A DNA stretch of 64,000 nt from Oleispira antarctica RB-8 (GCA_000967895.1 FO203512.1:1511350-1575349); one strand, 5' to 3'. Counted from the stretch's first letter, positions 1-9,834 are shown. Numbers and translations: made by a program. The notes: generated by a model not told the origin, from the sequence alone.

Positions 1-1
1 T

Positions 2-529
2 AGATTCGCCATGATTTATGCGGGCGCGCAAAAAAATATCGGTCCGGCGGGTTTGTGTATTGTCATAATTCGTGACGATCTTTTGGGTGATGTTGTTGAA
101 GGCACGCCGACCATGTTCGATTATAAAGTCATGGCCGATAACGACTCTATGTACAATACGCCACCAAGCTACGGTTGGTATTTGGCTGGATTAGTGTTTG
201 CGTGGTTAAAAGAACAGGGCGGAGTGAAAGCGATTGCGGAAGTTAACCAGCGCAAAGCGAAAAAACTGTATAGTTTTATTGATACCAATCCTTTTTACGC
301 CAACCCCGTCGCAATTAATAATCGTTCTAGTATGAATGTGCCATTCACGCTGGTGAATTCAGACTTAGATAAAGCGTTTTTGGCTGCAAGCGAAAAAGCG
401 GGCTTATTGAACTTAGCTGGGCATCGTAGTGTGGGCGGCATGCGGGCCAGTATTTATAACGCAGTAGAAGAAAAAGCCGTTGATGCTTTGATTGCGTTTA
501 TGGATGAGTTTGCTAAAGAAAATGGTTGA
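2..529 (+). CDS. serC: Phosphoserine aminotransferase, C-terminal part (partial)
   Basis: This is the C-terminal half of the PLP-dependent enzyme that converts 3-phosphohydroxypyruvate and glutamate to phosphoserine in serine synthesis; it also acts in pyridoxal phosphate synthesis. The frame is open to the left edge, so the ATG at 11 is internal. The Schiff-base lysine lies in the motif AGAQKNIGPAG (Lys codon at 32-34). The tail motif GHRSVGGMRASIYNA is typical of SerC. About 172 residues remain of a family length near 360. It lies about 100 bp before pheA in the same direction, an order known from Pseudomonas and relatives. Confidence 0.95.
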   Translation, partial: RFAMIYAGAQKNIGPAGLCIVIIRDDLLGDVVEGTPTMFDYKVMADNDSMYNTPPSYGWYLAGLVFAWLKEQGGVKAIAEVNQRKAKKLYSFIDTNPFYANPVAINNRSSMNVPFTLVNSDLDKAFLAASEKAGLLNLAGHRSVGGMRASIYNAVEEKAVDALIAFMDEFAKENG

Positions 530-629
530 AATTGAAGGTGCGGCGGTGAGTTGAATGCTGCGCAGCGAATAATATTTAGCTTGCTGAACTAGCAGACGTT
601 CAGATAAGTGCTTATAGATTGAGTTGAAA

Positions 630-1757
630 ATGACGAATAATAGTTTTACCACAGAAGCTGAAGAGCTAGGCAAGTTGCGCGATGAGATTGACAGTGTCGA
701 TCAGCAGATTCAGCAACTTGTAAATCAGCGTGCTCAGTGCGCTCAGAAAGTTGCCGATGTAAAAGAGCACTTTTCTAAGCCAGGTGAATCTGTTGTTTTT
801 TATCGTCCTGAGCGCGAAGCGCAGGTTTTGCGTCGAGTGATGGAGCGAAACCAGGGGCCGCTGCCTGCTGAAGGTGTAGCGCGCTTATTTCGTGAAATTA
901 TGTCTCAGTGCTTGGCGCTTGAAGAGCCTATGAAAATTGCGTATTTGGGGCCAGAAGGAACCTTTACTCAGCAAGCAGCGTTAAAGCATTTTGGTCATGC
1001 GGTTGAGTGTCAAGGTCAGGGCTCGATTGAAGATGTATTCCGTGAAGTCGAAGCTGGCGGCGCTAATTTTGGGGTTGTACCTGTTGAGAACTCTACCGAG
1101 GGCGTGATTACTCATACCTTGGATAGTTTTGTTGGCTCTAATTTAAATATTTGTGGTGAAGTTGCCCTGCGTATTCATCATCACTTCTTATTGAAAGAAG
1201 CATTGTTGAAAAAAGGAGCGGTTGCCAATCCCACTAAAGTTTATTCTCATGCACAATCATTGGCGCAATGTCGTCAGTGGTTGGATGCAAATTGGCCAGG
1301 CATTGAGCGTATTGCCGTAAGTTCCAATGCCGAAGCGGCGCGTCGAGCGCAAGAAGAAGAAGGCGCTGCTGCGATTGCCAGTGAAGCAGCAGCAGAACTT
1401 TATAATCTTAATATTGCTACGGCCAATATTGAAGACATGCCCGACAATACCACGCGCTTTTTAATTATTGGTAAGCAGACAACAGAAATAAGTGGTGATG
1501 ATAAAACATCGTTATTGGTAGCCAGTAAAAATAAGCCGGGTGCGCTGTATCATCTGTTAGCACCGTTTCATGAGGAGGGTGTTAGTTTAACGCGTATCGA
1601 AACTCGCCCTTCTAAATCAGGAACATGGAATTATATTTTCTTCATTGATCTAGAAGGTCATCAAAATGAAGAAAAGGTCGCTAAAGCTATGGCATTAGTG
1701 CAGCAGCAATGCACTGATTTTAAATGCTTGGGTTCATACCCTAAAGCGGTATTGTAG
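630..1757 (+). CDS. pheA: Bifunctional chorismate mutase / prephenate dehydratase (P-protein)
   Basis: Converts chorismate to prephenate and then phenylpyruvate, the committed branch to phenylalanine. The protein has about 375 residues: an AroQ-type chorismate mutase helical domain (about 8-95), a prephenate dehydratase domain (about 103-285, with the PDT signature TRFLIIG) and a C-terminal ACT domain carrying GALYHLLAPF and an ETRPSKSG segment, the place where phenylalanine binds for feedback inhibition. The ATG at 630 is preferred; an in-frame TTG at 624 would add two residues. Neither has a strong ribosome binding site. It sits between serC and hisC in an aromatic amino acid cluster. Confidence 0.96.
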   Translation: MTNNSFTTEAEELGKLRDEIDSVDQQIQQLVNQRAQCAQKVADVKEHFSKPGESVVFYRPEREAQVLRRVMERNQGPLPAEGVARLFREIMSQCLALEEPMKIAYLGPEGTFTQQAALKHFGHAVECQGQGSIEDVFREVEAGGANFGVVPVENSTEGVITHTLDSFVGSNLNICGEVALRIHHHFLLKEALLKKGAVANPTKVYSHAQSLAQCRQWLDANWPGIERIAVSSNAEAARRAQEEEGAAAIASEAAAELYNLNIATANIEDMPDNTTRFLIIGKQTTEISGDDKTSLLVASKNKPGALYHLLAPFHEEGVSLTRIETRPSKSGTWNYIFFIDLEGHQNEEKVAKAMALVQQQCTDFKCLGSYPKAVL

Positions 1758-1822
1758 TTAAGTTATACGCTGTACTCAAATCTAAGCGGTACTTTCAATA
1801 TAAATTTTGTAGGTTGAATATT

Positions 1823-3016
1823 GTGACTGATCAGAAAGTAGATGATTTAAAAATACAAACCTTGGGCGAAAAAGCACGAGTAGAAATTCAAGGCTTACGT
1901 CCTTATCAGCCTGGTAAGCCGATTGATGAGCTTGCCCGTGAGTTTGGCTTAAATGCCAGTGATATCGTGAAGCTTGCCAGTAACGAAAATCCAATTGGGC
2001 CAAGTACAAAAGCGATTGCTGCGATGGAAAAAGAGGCGCGTGAATTAACGCGCTATCCAGACGGTAATGGTTTTGATCTTAAGCAAGCTTTATGTCAAAA
2101 ATTAACCACCGATACGGTCGTTATCAAACCAGAGAATGTTACTCTGGGTAATGGCTCTAGCGATATTTTAGATTTTATCGTTAAGTGCTTTGTGGCGAGG
2201 GGTGATGAAGTTGTTTTCTCTCAGCATGCGTTTGCTATTTATGGCTTAGTGACAAAAATTCAAGGGGGTGAGTGTAAGGTCGTGCCTGCAAAAAATTATG
2301 GCCACGACCTAATTGCAATGGCTGCAGCTATTACTAATAAAACCCGTTTAGTATTTGTTACTAATCCAAATAACCCAACCGGTACTTGGCTAACTCAAAC
2401 CGACATTGAAAATTTTATGGCGAAAGTGCCGAGCAATGTCGTGGTAGTTTTGGATGAAGCGTATTTTGAATACGTTAATGAAACTGATTACTGTGATGGT
2501 CTAACGTTATTGGCAGCTTATCCTAATCTTGTTATCACGCGAACGTTCTCTAAAGCTTATGGTTTGGCAGCGCTGCGTGTAGGTTATGGTATTTCTGCCC
2601 CAGAAATTGCTGATTTAATGAATCGTGTTCGTCCGCCTTTTAACGTTAACTCTTTTGCTTTGGCCGCGGCCATTGCAACGTTAAGTGATGATGATTACGT
2701 CGCAGAAAGTAAGGCTGTTAATGATACGGGTATGGTGTATTTAACTCAGTCATTTGATGTTTTGGGCTTGCCTTATATTCCTTCAGTCGGAAACTTTATC
2801 AGTTTTGAAATTCCTGTTGTTGATGGCTCTGCCGTTAATGCGAATGTCATTAACGCGAGTATTGTTAATGAGCGTTTATTAGCGATGGGCGTTATTATTC
2901 GTCCGATTGCTAACTATGAAATGCCAAATCACTTGCGTGTATCTATCGGTACGCAAACTGAGAACGAAACTTTTATTGCTGCTTTGGCAAAAATATTAAC
3001 GGCTGCGAACTCTTGA
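1823..3016 (+). CDS. hisC: Histidinol-phosphate / aromatic aminotransferase
   Basis: A PLP-dependent class II fold aminotransferase of the HisC family. In this pheA-tyrA context it probably serves phenylpyruvate or hydroxyphenylpyruvate transamination as well as, or instead of, histidinol phosphate; that role is inferred from neighbours. Visible motifs are LASNENPIGPS, TNPNNPTGT, LDEAYFEY and the PLP lysine motif TRTFSKAYGLAALR (Lys near residue 244). The start is a GTG at 1823, placed 9 bases after an AGG; a TTG at 1814 is in frame but has no spacing from that AGG. The stop overlaps the start of the tyrA-aroA fusion, indicating coupled translation. Confidence 0.93.
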   Translation: MTDQKVDDLKIQTLGEKARVEIQGLRPYQPGKPIDELAREFGLNASDIVKLASNENPIGPSTKAIAAMEKEARELTRYPDGNGFDLKQALCQKLTTDTVVIKPENVTLGNGSSDILDFIVKCFVARGDEVVFSQHAFAIYGLVTKIQGGECKVVPAKNYGHDLIAMAAAITNKTRLVFVTNPNNPTGTWLTQTDIENFMAKVPSNVVVVLDEAYFEYVNETDYCDGLTLLAAYPNLVITRTFSKAYGLAALRVGYGISAPEIADLMNRVRPPFNVNSFALAAAIATLSDDDYVAESKAVNDTGMVYLTQSFDVLGLPYIPSVGNFISFEIPVVDGSAVNANVINASIVNERLLAMGVIIRPIANYEMPNHLRVSIGTQTENETFIAALAKILTAANS

Positions 3017-5259
3017 GCCATTCACGCTCAGTGCAGACATTGTATATACCCAGGGTTGCGATTATTGGCTTAGGGCTAATTGGTTGCTCTTGGGTTAAGG
3101 CGCTTAAAAAATCTAAAAGTGTCGGCTTAGTCTCAGGCTTCGATCGTAATATCGATTCCATGCAGCAGGCTTTGCAAGCAGGTTTAATTGATGATTATTC
3201 GTTGCAGATTAATGATGTAGTGAATGATGCTGACTTGATTATAATTTCCGTACCTATTTTAGCAGTTGCAGAGGTGTTAGGTCAGATCAAATCAAGCATC
3301 AGTGAAAAAACAATTCTTACCGATGTGGGCAGTGTAAAAGGCAACATATCTAAAGATGTGTCGAAAGTACTGGGTGAAAATTTTGATCGCTTTGTTTTAG
3401 GACACCCCATTGCAGGTTCAGAGCGCAGCGGCGTGTCGGCGGCGGACGAGAATTTATTTAAGCGTCACAAAATTATTTTAACGCCCGAGCAGCGCACCTG
3501 TGAGCGTGCATTAGATCTAGTAACCGATGCTTGGAAAATAACAGGTGGTATGGTTGAACTAATGTCGGTTCAGCGACATGATGAGGTACTGGCTGCGACC
3601 AGTCATTTGCCGCATTTATTGGCTTATTCATTAGTGGATACCTTAGCGAATGATCATGAAAATAACGATATCTTTAATTACGCAGCGGGTGGTTTTCGAG
3701 ACTTCACTCGCATTGCGTCAAGCAGCCCAATTATGTGGCGTGACATTTTTGTCGGTAATAAAGACGAAGTATTAAAGGCGCTGGATTTGTTCACCGCTGA
3801 TTTGCAACAGCTGCGTGACGTGGTTGCGAATGAAGATAAAACTCAAATGATGGGTACTTTTACCCGTGCGAAAGCTGCACGAGACCATTTTACTAAAATA
3901 CTTGCTCGCAGAGCGTATGTGGATTCCATGACAAGTCAGATTGTAAATTATGTAGCAAAACCGGGTGGAAAACTTTCCGGTGAATTCCGTGTTCCTGGTG
4001 ATAAATCGATCTCTCATCGCTCTATCATGCTAGGTTCTTTGGCAGAAGGCACAACTGAAATTACGGGATTTTTAGAAGGCGAAGATAGCTTGGCTACGCT
4101 TCAATCTTTCCGTGATATGGGTGTTGTTATTGAAGGGCCTCATAGGGGGCGCGTAACGGTTCATGGTGTGGGTCTGCACGGATTGAAAACCCCTCCGAAT
4201 GCATTGTACTTGGGTAACTCCGGTACCTCGATGCGTTTGCTATCAGGCTTAATGTCGGCGCAAAGCTTTGATGTTGAAATGACGGGTGATGTGTCTCTAT
4301 CTAAACGCCCGATGGATCGAGTCGCGAATCCTTTGCGTGAAATGGGTGCTGTGATTGAATCCGCTGACAAAGGCCGTCCGCCATTAAAAATAAAAGGGGG
4401 CCAGCCGTTAAAAGGTATTCATTATGTTTTGCCTATGGCCAGTGCACAGGTTAAAAGTTGTTTGCTTTTGGCAGGCCTGTACGCAGAAGGTGAAACGACG
4501 GTTATTGAACCTGCACCGACCCGTGATCATACTGAGCGCATGTTAAAAGGTTTTGGTTATCCGGTTGACGTTGATGGCCCGAAAGTAACGGTTCGTCCTG
4601 GTGGCAAGCTGACGGCAACGGCGATTGATGTTCCATCAGATATTTCTTCTGCGGCTTTCTTTATGGTGGCGGCAAGCATTGCTAAAGATTCAGATATTAC
4701 ACTGCAGCACGTGGGCATTAACCCAACGCGCGTCGGAGTGATTAATATTCTTCGCCAGATGGGCGCGAATATCGAAATGTTAAACGAGAGTGAAGTTGGT
4801 GGCGAACCGGTTGCTGATTTACGCATTCGCAGCGCACAGTTAAAAGGCATTCAAATTCCTGAAGATCAGGTGCCGTTAGCGATTGATGAATTCCCTGCAA
4901 TTTTTATTGCCGCAGCGTGCGCTGAAGGTACGACGGTTTTGACTGGTGCGGAAGAATTACGCGTTAAAGAAAGCGATCGTATTCAAGCCATGGTTGAAGG
5001 TATGCAAGCCTTAGGTGTTGATGCGGTGGGCACTGAAGATGGCGCTATTATTAATGGCTTTGGCAGTGAAGGTTCTTTTAATGGTGGAGAAGTCGACAGT
5101 GTTGATGATCACCGTATTGCGATGAGTTTTACCATCGCTTCATTGCGTGCGAATGCACCTATTTTAATTAAAGACTGTGCCAACGTCGCAACTTCATTTC
5201 CGGGGTTTGTTGAGTTGGCCAGTGAGTCGGGCATTCAGGTCGCGGTCGAAAACGCTTAA
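3013..5259 (+). CDS. tyrA-aroA: Fused prephenate dehydrogenase / EPSP synthase
   Basis: One 748-residue chain joins two enzymes of aromatic synthesis. Residues 1 to about 300 are a prephenate/arogenate dehydrogenase: Rossmann motif GLGLIG at 19-24, then GHPIAGSERSGV. Residues from about 311 onward are 3-phosphoshikimate 1-carboxyvinyltransferase: PGDKSISHRSIMLG near residue 327, the LYLGNSGTSMRLL segment and the late RVKESDRI motif. There is no stop or frameshift between them. The first start is a TTG at 3013 overlapping the hisC stop; an in-frame GTG at 3031 is an alternative. The same fusion is known in Pseudomonas and some relatives. It lies in one operon with pheA, hisC and cmk. Confidence 0.95.
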   Translation: MSHSRSVQTLYIPRVAIIGLGLIGCSWVKALKKSKSVGLVSGFDRNIDSMQQALQAGLIDDYSLQINDVVNDADLIIISVPILAVAEVLGQIKSSISEKTILTDVGSVKGNISKDVSKVLGENFDRFVLGHPIAGSERSGVSAADENLFKRHKIILTPEQRTCERALDLVTDAWKITGGMVELMSVQRHDEVLAATSHLPHLLAYSLVDTLANDHENNDIFNYAAGGFRDFTRIASSSPIMWRDIFVGNKDEVLKALDLFTADLQQLRDVVANEDKTQMMGTFTRAKAARDHFTKILARRAYVDSMTSQIVNYVAKPGGKLSGEFRVPGDKSISHRSIMLGSLAEGTTEITGFLEGEDSLATLQSFRDMGVVIEGPHRGRVTVHGVGLHGLKTPPNALYLGNSGTSMRLLSGLMSAQSFDVEMTGDVSLSKRPMDRVANPLREMGAVIESADKGRPPLKIKGGQPLKGIHYVLPMASAQVKSCLLLAGLYAEGETTVIEPAPTRDHTERMLKGFGYPVDVDGPKVTVRPGGKLTATAIDVPSDISSAAFFMVAASIAKDSDITLQHVGINPTRVGVINILRQMGANIEMLNESEVGGEPVADLRIRSAQLKGIQIPEDQVPLAIDEFPAIFIAAACAEGTTVLTGAEELRVKESDRIQAMVEGMQALGVDAVGTEDGAIINGFGSEGSFNGGEVDSVDDHRIAMSFTIASLRANAPILIKDCANVATSFPGFVELASESGIQVAVENA

Positions 5260-5274
5260 TAGAAGGGATTAATG

Positions 5275-5997
5275 ATGGGCGATATTGAAATGCAAGAAAA
5301 GCCAGAGGCTCCGTTAACAGGTCCGATTATTACGGTCGATGGCCCGTCGGGTGCAGGAAAAGGCACACTTTGCCAAATGTTAGCTGCAAAATTGAACTGG
5401 GCGTTGTTAGACAGTGGCGCTTTGTATCGCGTAACGGCATTAGCAGCGAAGCAGCATGGGGTTGCCCTCGATAATGAAGCAGGCCTCGAGGCCATCGCTG
5501 CACATTTAGATGTACAGTTTAAAGTTTCTAATGAGCAATCTGGTGTGCAGGTGATTTTAGAAGGTGAGAATGTGACGTCTAATCTGCGTACAGAAGAAAC
5601 CGGTGCCATTGCTTCTCAAGTTGCCGCAGTTAATGCGGTACGTGCCGCATTGTTGGAGCGTCAGCGTGCATTTCAGCAGAAGCCCGGTCTGATTGCTGAT
5701 GGTCGTGATATGGGAACGGTTGTTTTTCCAGCGGCAGAGCTAAAGGTGTACTTAACTGCCAGTGCCGAAGAGCGTGGGCAGCGCCGCCACAAGCAGTTGC
5801 TAGAAAGTGGTAATAATGCTAGTCTTGCCGGAATTATTGAAGATATCAGAGCGCGAGATGATCGCGACATGAATCGAGCGGTGGCGCCTCTGAGGCCAGC
5901 CGATGAGGCTATCGTTATTGATAGCACAAACATGAGCATAGAAGCCGTGTTTGATCAGGTTCAGCAAGCGGCTAAAAGGGCCGGATTACTTGCTTAA
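5275..5997 (+). CDS. cmk: Cytidylate kinase
   Basis: Phosphorylates CMP and dCMP with ATP in pyrimidine nucleotide salvage. The P-loop is GPSGAGKGT near the N-terminus, followed by the NMP-binding segment LDSGALYRV, the [10 protein letters not shown] motif and the lid RGQRRHKQL. The ATG at 5275 lies 7 bases after AAGGG; the ATG at 5272 is too close to it. An N-terminal extension of about 18 residues precedes the usual start region. The short gap after tyrA-aroA suggests the same operon, and cmk followed by rpsA is a common gammaproteobacterial order. Confidence 0.95.
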   Translation: MGDIEMQEKPEAPLTGPIITVDGPSGAGKGTLCQMLAAKLNWALLDSGALYRVTALAAKQHGVALDNEAGLEAIAAHLDVQFKVSNEQSGVQVILEGENVTSNLRTEETGAIASQVAAVNAVRAALLERQRAFQQKPGLIADGRDMGTVVFPAAELKVYLTASAEERGQRRHKQLLESGNNASLAGIIEDIRARDDRDMNRAVAPLRPADEAIVIDSTNMSIEAVFDQVQQAAKRAGLLA

Positions 5998-6070
5998 AAT
6001 CTCTTTGTTATGGCCAATTTAAGATCTGTTACCTAAAATCTGAATAGTAGCCAAAAACCTTAAAAACTCT

Positions 6071-6116
6071 GCACATTGTCAGGCGTATACCAATACGAGA
6101 TGTGCGGGGTTTTTTA
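6071..6116 (+). terminator. Rho-independent terminator-like compound hairpin after cmk
   Basis: The outer arms GCACAT (6071-6076) and ATGTGC (6100-6105) enclose inner arms CGTAT (6084-6088) and ATACG (6093-6097) with a four-base loop. A GGGG and a run of six T follow at once. It would end the aromatic amino acid operon before rpsA. Confidence 0.65.
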
Positions 6117-6122
6117 TTATGA

Positions 6123-6210
6123 CCCTAAATATCTGACTGTTTAGGGGGTGATTAGTCTGACCCAAATCCGTATTGTTTTAAGTAATGTTTTAAACGTTAT
6201 TTTAAACAGT
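6123..6210 (+). promoter_or_regulatory. rpsA upstream region with hairpin and three 12-bp repeats
   Basis: CCCTAAA (6123-6129) and TTTAGGG (6140-6146) form a small hairpin. Three imperfect 12-base direct repeats follow in exact register: GTTTTAAGTAAT (6175-6186), GTTTTAAACGTT (6187-6198) and ATTTTAAACAGT (6199-6210). This is upstream or leader DNA of rpsA. A regulatory role, for example autogenous control by S1 or a bent-DNA protein site, is inference. Confidence 0.4.
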
Positions 6211-6254
6211 GCAAACCTCGGGGTAGCCTACACCAAGCTTTATAGGATGTATTA

Positions 6255-7937
6255 ATGGAAAATTTTGCTGAGTTATTTGAAGAGTCGTTACTGACACTGG
6301 ACATGAAGCCAGGGTCTATTGTTACCGGTACAGTTGTCGATATCGATAGCGATTGGGTAACGGTAAACGCAGGTCTTAAATCTGAAGCCATCATTCCACG
6401 CAGCCAGTTCTTAAACGACAAAGGCGAGTTGGAAGTAGCGATTGGCGATGAGACTCTTGTTGCTCTTGACGCAGTAGAAGATGGTTTTGGTGAAACTAAG
6501 CTATCTCGTGAAAAAGCGAAACGCGCTGAAGCTTGGAAAGAGCTTGAGAAAGCATTCGAAGAAAACGCTGTTGTTAAAGGCGGTTTCAACGGTAAAGTTA
6601 AAGGCGGTTTCACGGTTGAATTGTTCAACATCCGTGCATTCCTACCTGGCTCTTTGGTTGACATCCGTCCAGTGCGCGATACTTTGCACTTGGAAGGTAA
6701 AGAATTAGATTTCAAACTTATCAAGTTAGATGCTAAGCGTAACAACGTTGTTGTTTCTCGTCGTGCTGTTCTTGAAGCTGCTAACAGCCAAGAGCGCGAA
6801 GAGTTGCTTGCTAACTTGCAAGAAGGTCAGTCTGTTAAGGGTATCGTTAAGAACCTAACGGACTACGGTGCTTTCGTTGATCTAGGTGGCGTTGATGGTC
6901 TATTGCACATCACTGACATGGCTTGGAAGCGTATTAAGCACCCAAGTGAAATCGTTGCTGTTGGCGACGAAATCGACGTTAAAGTATTAAAATTCGATCG
7001 CGAGCGTAATCGTGTATCTCTAGGTCTTAAGCAATTGGGTGAAGATCCATGGGTTGAGATCAAAGCACGTTACCCAGAAAACGCAATCGTTACTGCTAAA
7101 GTAACGAACTTGACTGACTACGGTTGTTTTGCTGAGTTAGAAGAAGGCGTTGAAGGTCTAGTACACGTTTCTGAAATGGATTGGACTAACAAGAACGTAC
7201 ACCCATCTAAAGTTGTTCAGGTTGGTGATGATGTTCAAGTTATGGTTCTTGACATTGACGAAGAACGTCGTCGTATCTCTCTAGGTATCAAGCAGTGCAC
7301 CATGAACCCATGGGAAGAGTTTGGAACTAAGTTCGAGAAAGGCGCTAAGATCTCTGGCAAAATCAAGTCAATCACTGACTTCGGTATCTTCATCGGTCTA
7401 GATGGCGGCATCGACGGTTTGGTTCACTTGTCTGACATTTCTTGGAACGATACTGGCGAAGAAGCCGTTCGTGCATACAAGAAAGGCGATGAGCTAGAAA
7501 CAGTTATCTTGTCTATCGATCCTGAGCGTGAGCGCATCTCTTTAGGCGTTAAGCAGCTAGACAGCGATCCATTCGCTGAATACGCTTCTGAAAACGACAA
7601 GGGTACTTTGGTTACTGGTAAAGTAATCTCTGTAGACGCTAAAGCAGCAATCGTAGAGATCGCTGAAGGCGTTGAAGCAACTTTGAAGGCTTCTGAAATT
7701 AGCCGTGAAAAAGTTGAAGATGCTCGCAACGTATTGAAAGAAGGCGACTCTGTAGACGCTATTATTTCTAACGTTGATCGTAAGAATCGCGTAATCAACC
7801 TATCTATCAAGTCGAAAGATGCAGTAGCCGATAAGCAAGCAATTGCTGATCAGCGTGCTAAGTCTGAGTCTGAAGCTAAGGGACCAACTACCATTGGCGA
7901 CCTTATCAAAGAGCAGTTGAGCCAGAAAGGCGAATAA
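6255..7937 (+). CDS. rpsA: 30S ribosomal protein S1
   Basis: The mRNA-binding ribosomal protein needed for translation initiation on most messages. The 560 residues contain six S1 (OB-fold) repeats at about 20-87, 105-172, 190-260, 277-347, 364-434 and 451-520. They are recognisable from repeated patterns such as [22 protein letters not shown] and [17 protein letters not shown] ribosome binding site AGGAT lies 6 bases before the ATG. Codon choice is visibly more uniform than in neighbours, as expected for a highly expressed gene. It is flanked by terminators and looks monocistronic. Confidence 0.98.
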   Translation: MENFAELFEESLLTLDMKPGSIVTGTVVDIDSDWVTVNAGLKSEAIIPRSQFLNDKGELEVAIGDETLVALDAVEDGFGETKLSREKAKRAEAWKELEKAFEENAVVKGGFNGKVKGGFTVELFNIRAFLPGSLVDIRPVRDTLHLEGKELDFKLIKLDAKRNNVVVSRRAVLEAANSQEREELLANLQEGQSVKGIVKNLTDYGAFVDLGGVDGLLHITDMAWKRIKHPSEIVAVGDEIDVKVLKFDRERNRVSLGLKQLGEDPWVEIKARYPENAIVTAKVTNLTDYGCFAELEEGVEGLVHVSEMDWTNKNVHPSKVVQVGDDVQVMVLDIDEERRRISLGIKQCTMNPWEEFGTKFEKGAKISGKIKSITDFGIFIGLDGGIDGLVHLSDISWNDTGEEAVRAYKKGDELETVILSIDPERERISLGVKQLDSDPFAEYASENDKGTLVTGKVISVDAKAAIVEIAEGVEATLKASEISREKVEDARNVLKEGDSVDAIISNVDRKNRVINLSIKSKDAVADKQAIADQRAKSESEAKGPTTIGDLIKEQLSQKGE

Positions 7938-7970
7938 GTTTTAAACTTATAGTCTGAACGGTAAAGAAAA

Positions 7971-8003
7971 CCCCATCTCCGCAAGGAGGTGGGGTTTTTT
8001 TAT
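7971..8003 (+). terminator. Rho-independent terminator of rpsA
   Basis: A ten-base stem CCCCATCTCC (7971-7980) pairs with GGAGGTGGGG (7985-7994) with one G-U pair. It is closed by a GCAA tetraloop and followed by seven T. Confidence 0.95.
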
Positions 8004-8077
8004 GCTTGCAAATAACTACCACAGATTGTAAGTTATTGATCTAAAGACCTTTATCTGCTTCCGCCAAGGATGTCGTC

Positions 8078-8368
8078 ATGACAAAATCAGAACTGATCGA
8101 GCGTATGTTAACGAAACAGCCCCAGCTATCGGCAAAAGATGTCGAACTGGCGGTAAAAACAATTTTAGATCACATGTCGCAGTCACTATCGACTGGCGAA
8201 CGTATAGAAATTCGCGGTTTTGGCAGTTTCTCGCTGCATTATCGCTCCCCTCGAATGGGGCGTAACCCAAAGACCGGCGACTCCGTTGAATTGTCAGGCA
8301 AGTTTGTGCCACATTTCAAGCCGGGTAAAGAACTGCGTGATCAAGTGAATGAAAGTCTAGGCGCATAA
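8078..8368 (+). CDS. ihfB: Integration host factor subunit beta
   Basis: The 96-residue beta subunit of the DNA-bending heterodimer IHF. The HU/IHF signature is visible as [26 protein letters not shown], including the beta-arm that intercalates in the minor groove. Length and N-terminus ([10 protein letters not shown]) match the family. The stop overlaps the lapA start by one base, so ihfB is probably coupled to lapA-lapB-pyrF. The rpsA-ihfB-lapA-lapB order is typical of gammaproteobacteria. Confidence 0.97.
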   Translation: MTKSELIERMLTKQPQLSAKDVELAVKTILDHMSQSLSTGERIEIRGFGSFSLHYRSPRMGRNPKTGDSVELSGKFVPHFKPGKELRDQVNESLGA

Positions 8369-8652
8369 TGAAACTATTTAAAAACTTCCTGATTCTACTA
8401 ATCGTATTAACGGTATTTGGCTATGGAATTCTCTTTGCTCTCTATAATGAACAAAATATTGGATTGGATTTCTTATTTCTAGAGACTCTCACAGTACCGT
8501 TATCTTTATGGTCAGGCAGTCTGATAGTTCTTGGTATACTTATGGGTTTATTAGTCGCATCCATTTCTAAAATGTTGCAAAGCATTGAAAATAAACGCCT
8601 AAAAAAAGAATTACAGCAAATGAAAGTTAAGCTTGAAAAGCTTAGTCACTAA
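8368..8652 (+). CDS. lapA: Lipopolysaccharide assembly protein A (DUF1049)
   Basis: A small inner-membrane protein of 94 residues with two transmembrane helices (about 4-22 and 41-63) and a basic, helical cytoplasmic tail. In E. coli LapA works with LapB in control of LPS synthesis. The NIGLDFLF segment between the helices is typical of the family. It overlaps ihfB and lapB by one base on each side, so the three are translationally coupled. Confidence 0.9.
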   Translation: MKLFKNFLILLIVLTVFGYGILFALYNEQNIGLDFLFLETLTVPLSLWSGSLIVLGILMGLLVASISKMLQSIENKRLKKELQQMKVKLEKLSH

Positions 8653-9815
8653 TGACACTACCCTCCGATATCGACTGGGTAATGTTCTTGTTGCTAGTCA
8701 TTGCGATTGCTTGCGGATGGATGCTGGGTCGGTTTCAGGGAGGGCGATCTGCAGCGTTACGCATGAGGCGCGATACTCTGCCAAGTATCGATTTTCTACT
8801 GGCTGAAAATAATGATGGGGCGCTCGATCGCTTGCTTGATGTCACTGAAATTAGTGATGAGGCGGTCGAACTCTATCTTAACCTTGGCCGCATCTTTAGA
8901 GATAAAGGCCAGACTGAAAAATCCATTCAACTGCACCAAAATCTCTTTTCTCGTACCGACCTCTCTGATAAAGCCCAGCTGGATGTTGAGCTGGAATTGG
9001 CCACTGATTTTTTAAGAGCAGGTCTTTTAGATAGGGCAGAGCGTCTTCTTATCGACTTGATAGAGGAAGAAGGGCATACGTATAACCAAGCTTCGCGCTT
9101 ATTGGTTCAGCTTTATGAAGAAGAGCAAGAATGGCAGTCAATTTTAGAACTGCATAAAAAATCAAAACTTCAAGACCTCCCTGAGATCACTCATCGAGTC
9201 GCTCAGGCTGCGTGCGAATACGCGAATGAATTGTTTAAAAAGGGTGATTACCTAGACAGCCATCAGTATTTGAAGCTGGCGTTAAGGATAAATCCGTTAT
9301 GTGCTCGGGCTAATATCCTATTTGCTCAAGTAGCATCAAACCAGGGTGAGCCGAAAGAAGCTATTCGATGTTATTTAAAGGCATTAAAGCAAGACAGTAA
9401 TGCGATGCTTGCTGTATTGCCAGATATGATGAAGTGCTTTATTAAAATCGATGATTATAAGGGTTTGGATAAGCAGCTAGAGAGTCATTGGCAATCTAAT
9501 CATGCTGTTGAAGTGTTGGTCGCACGAGTCAAGTTGCTTGCACAGCAGGGTAGGCAGCAGTATGGAATAGAAGTGTTATTAACTGAGTTATTTCAGCATC
9601 CTTCGAATCAGGGTTTTTTTGCCCTTGTTGAGATGGTTGTTAATGAAAAAGCAGTACTTAATTCATCGCAGCTTATGTCTGTTTATGATATTCTGCGTCG
9701 CATTGTTGAGACCGAATATAAATACGTTTGTCGCAGTTGTGGTTTTAAAGCCACTGAACATTATTGGCGTTGTCCATCGTGTAAAGATTGGGCGAGTATC
9801 AGTGCGGCACACTAG
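8652..9815 (+). CDS. lapB: Lipopolysaccharide assembly protein B (TPR protein, YciM)
   Basis: A membrane-anchored adaptor that in E. coli directs LpxC to FtsH proteolysis and so balances LPS and phospholipid. The 387 residues show an N-terminal membrane helix (about 8-26), a series of TPR helices (about 65-350) and a C-terminal rubredoxin-like metal knuckle with two CxxC pairs (YVCRSCGF and WRCPSCKDW). It starts on the lapA stop and is followed by pyrF after 19 bases, as in E. coli. Its position next to the O-antigen island fits a common theme of LPS biology. Confidence 0.95.
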   Translation: MTLPSDIDWVMFLLLVIAIACGWMLGRFQGGRSAALRMRRDTLPSIDFLLAENNDGALDRLLDVTEISDEAVELYLNLGRIFRDKGQTEKSIQLHQNLFSRTDLSDKAQLDVELELATDFLRAGLLDRAERLLIDLIEEEGHTYNQASRLLVQLYEEEQEWQSILELHKKSKLQDLPEITHRVAQAACEYANELFKKGDYLDSHQYLKLALRINPLCARANILFAQVASNQGEPKEAIRCYLKALKQDSNAMLAVLPDMMKCFIKIDDYKGLDKQLESHWQSNHAVEVLVARVKLLAQQGRQQYGIEVLLTELFQHPSNQGFFALVEMVVNEKAVLNSSQLMSVYDILRRIVETEYKYVCRSCGFKATEHYWRCPSCKDWASISAAH

Positions 9816-9834
9816 CGTGAATTGAAGAAATATT

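Noticed and set aside
6197-6745. Minus-strand ORF of 182 codons opposite rpsA
   Set aside because: Antisense shadow of rpsA; Ser-rich, and it extends into the rpsA leader only because the region has no stops by chance.
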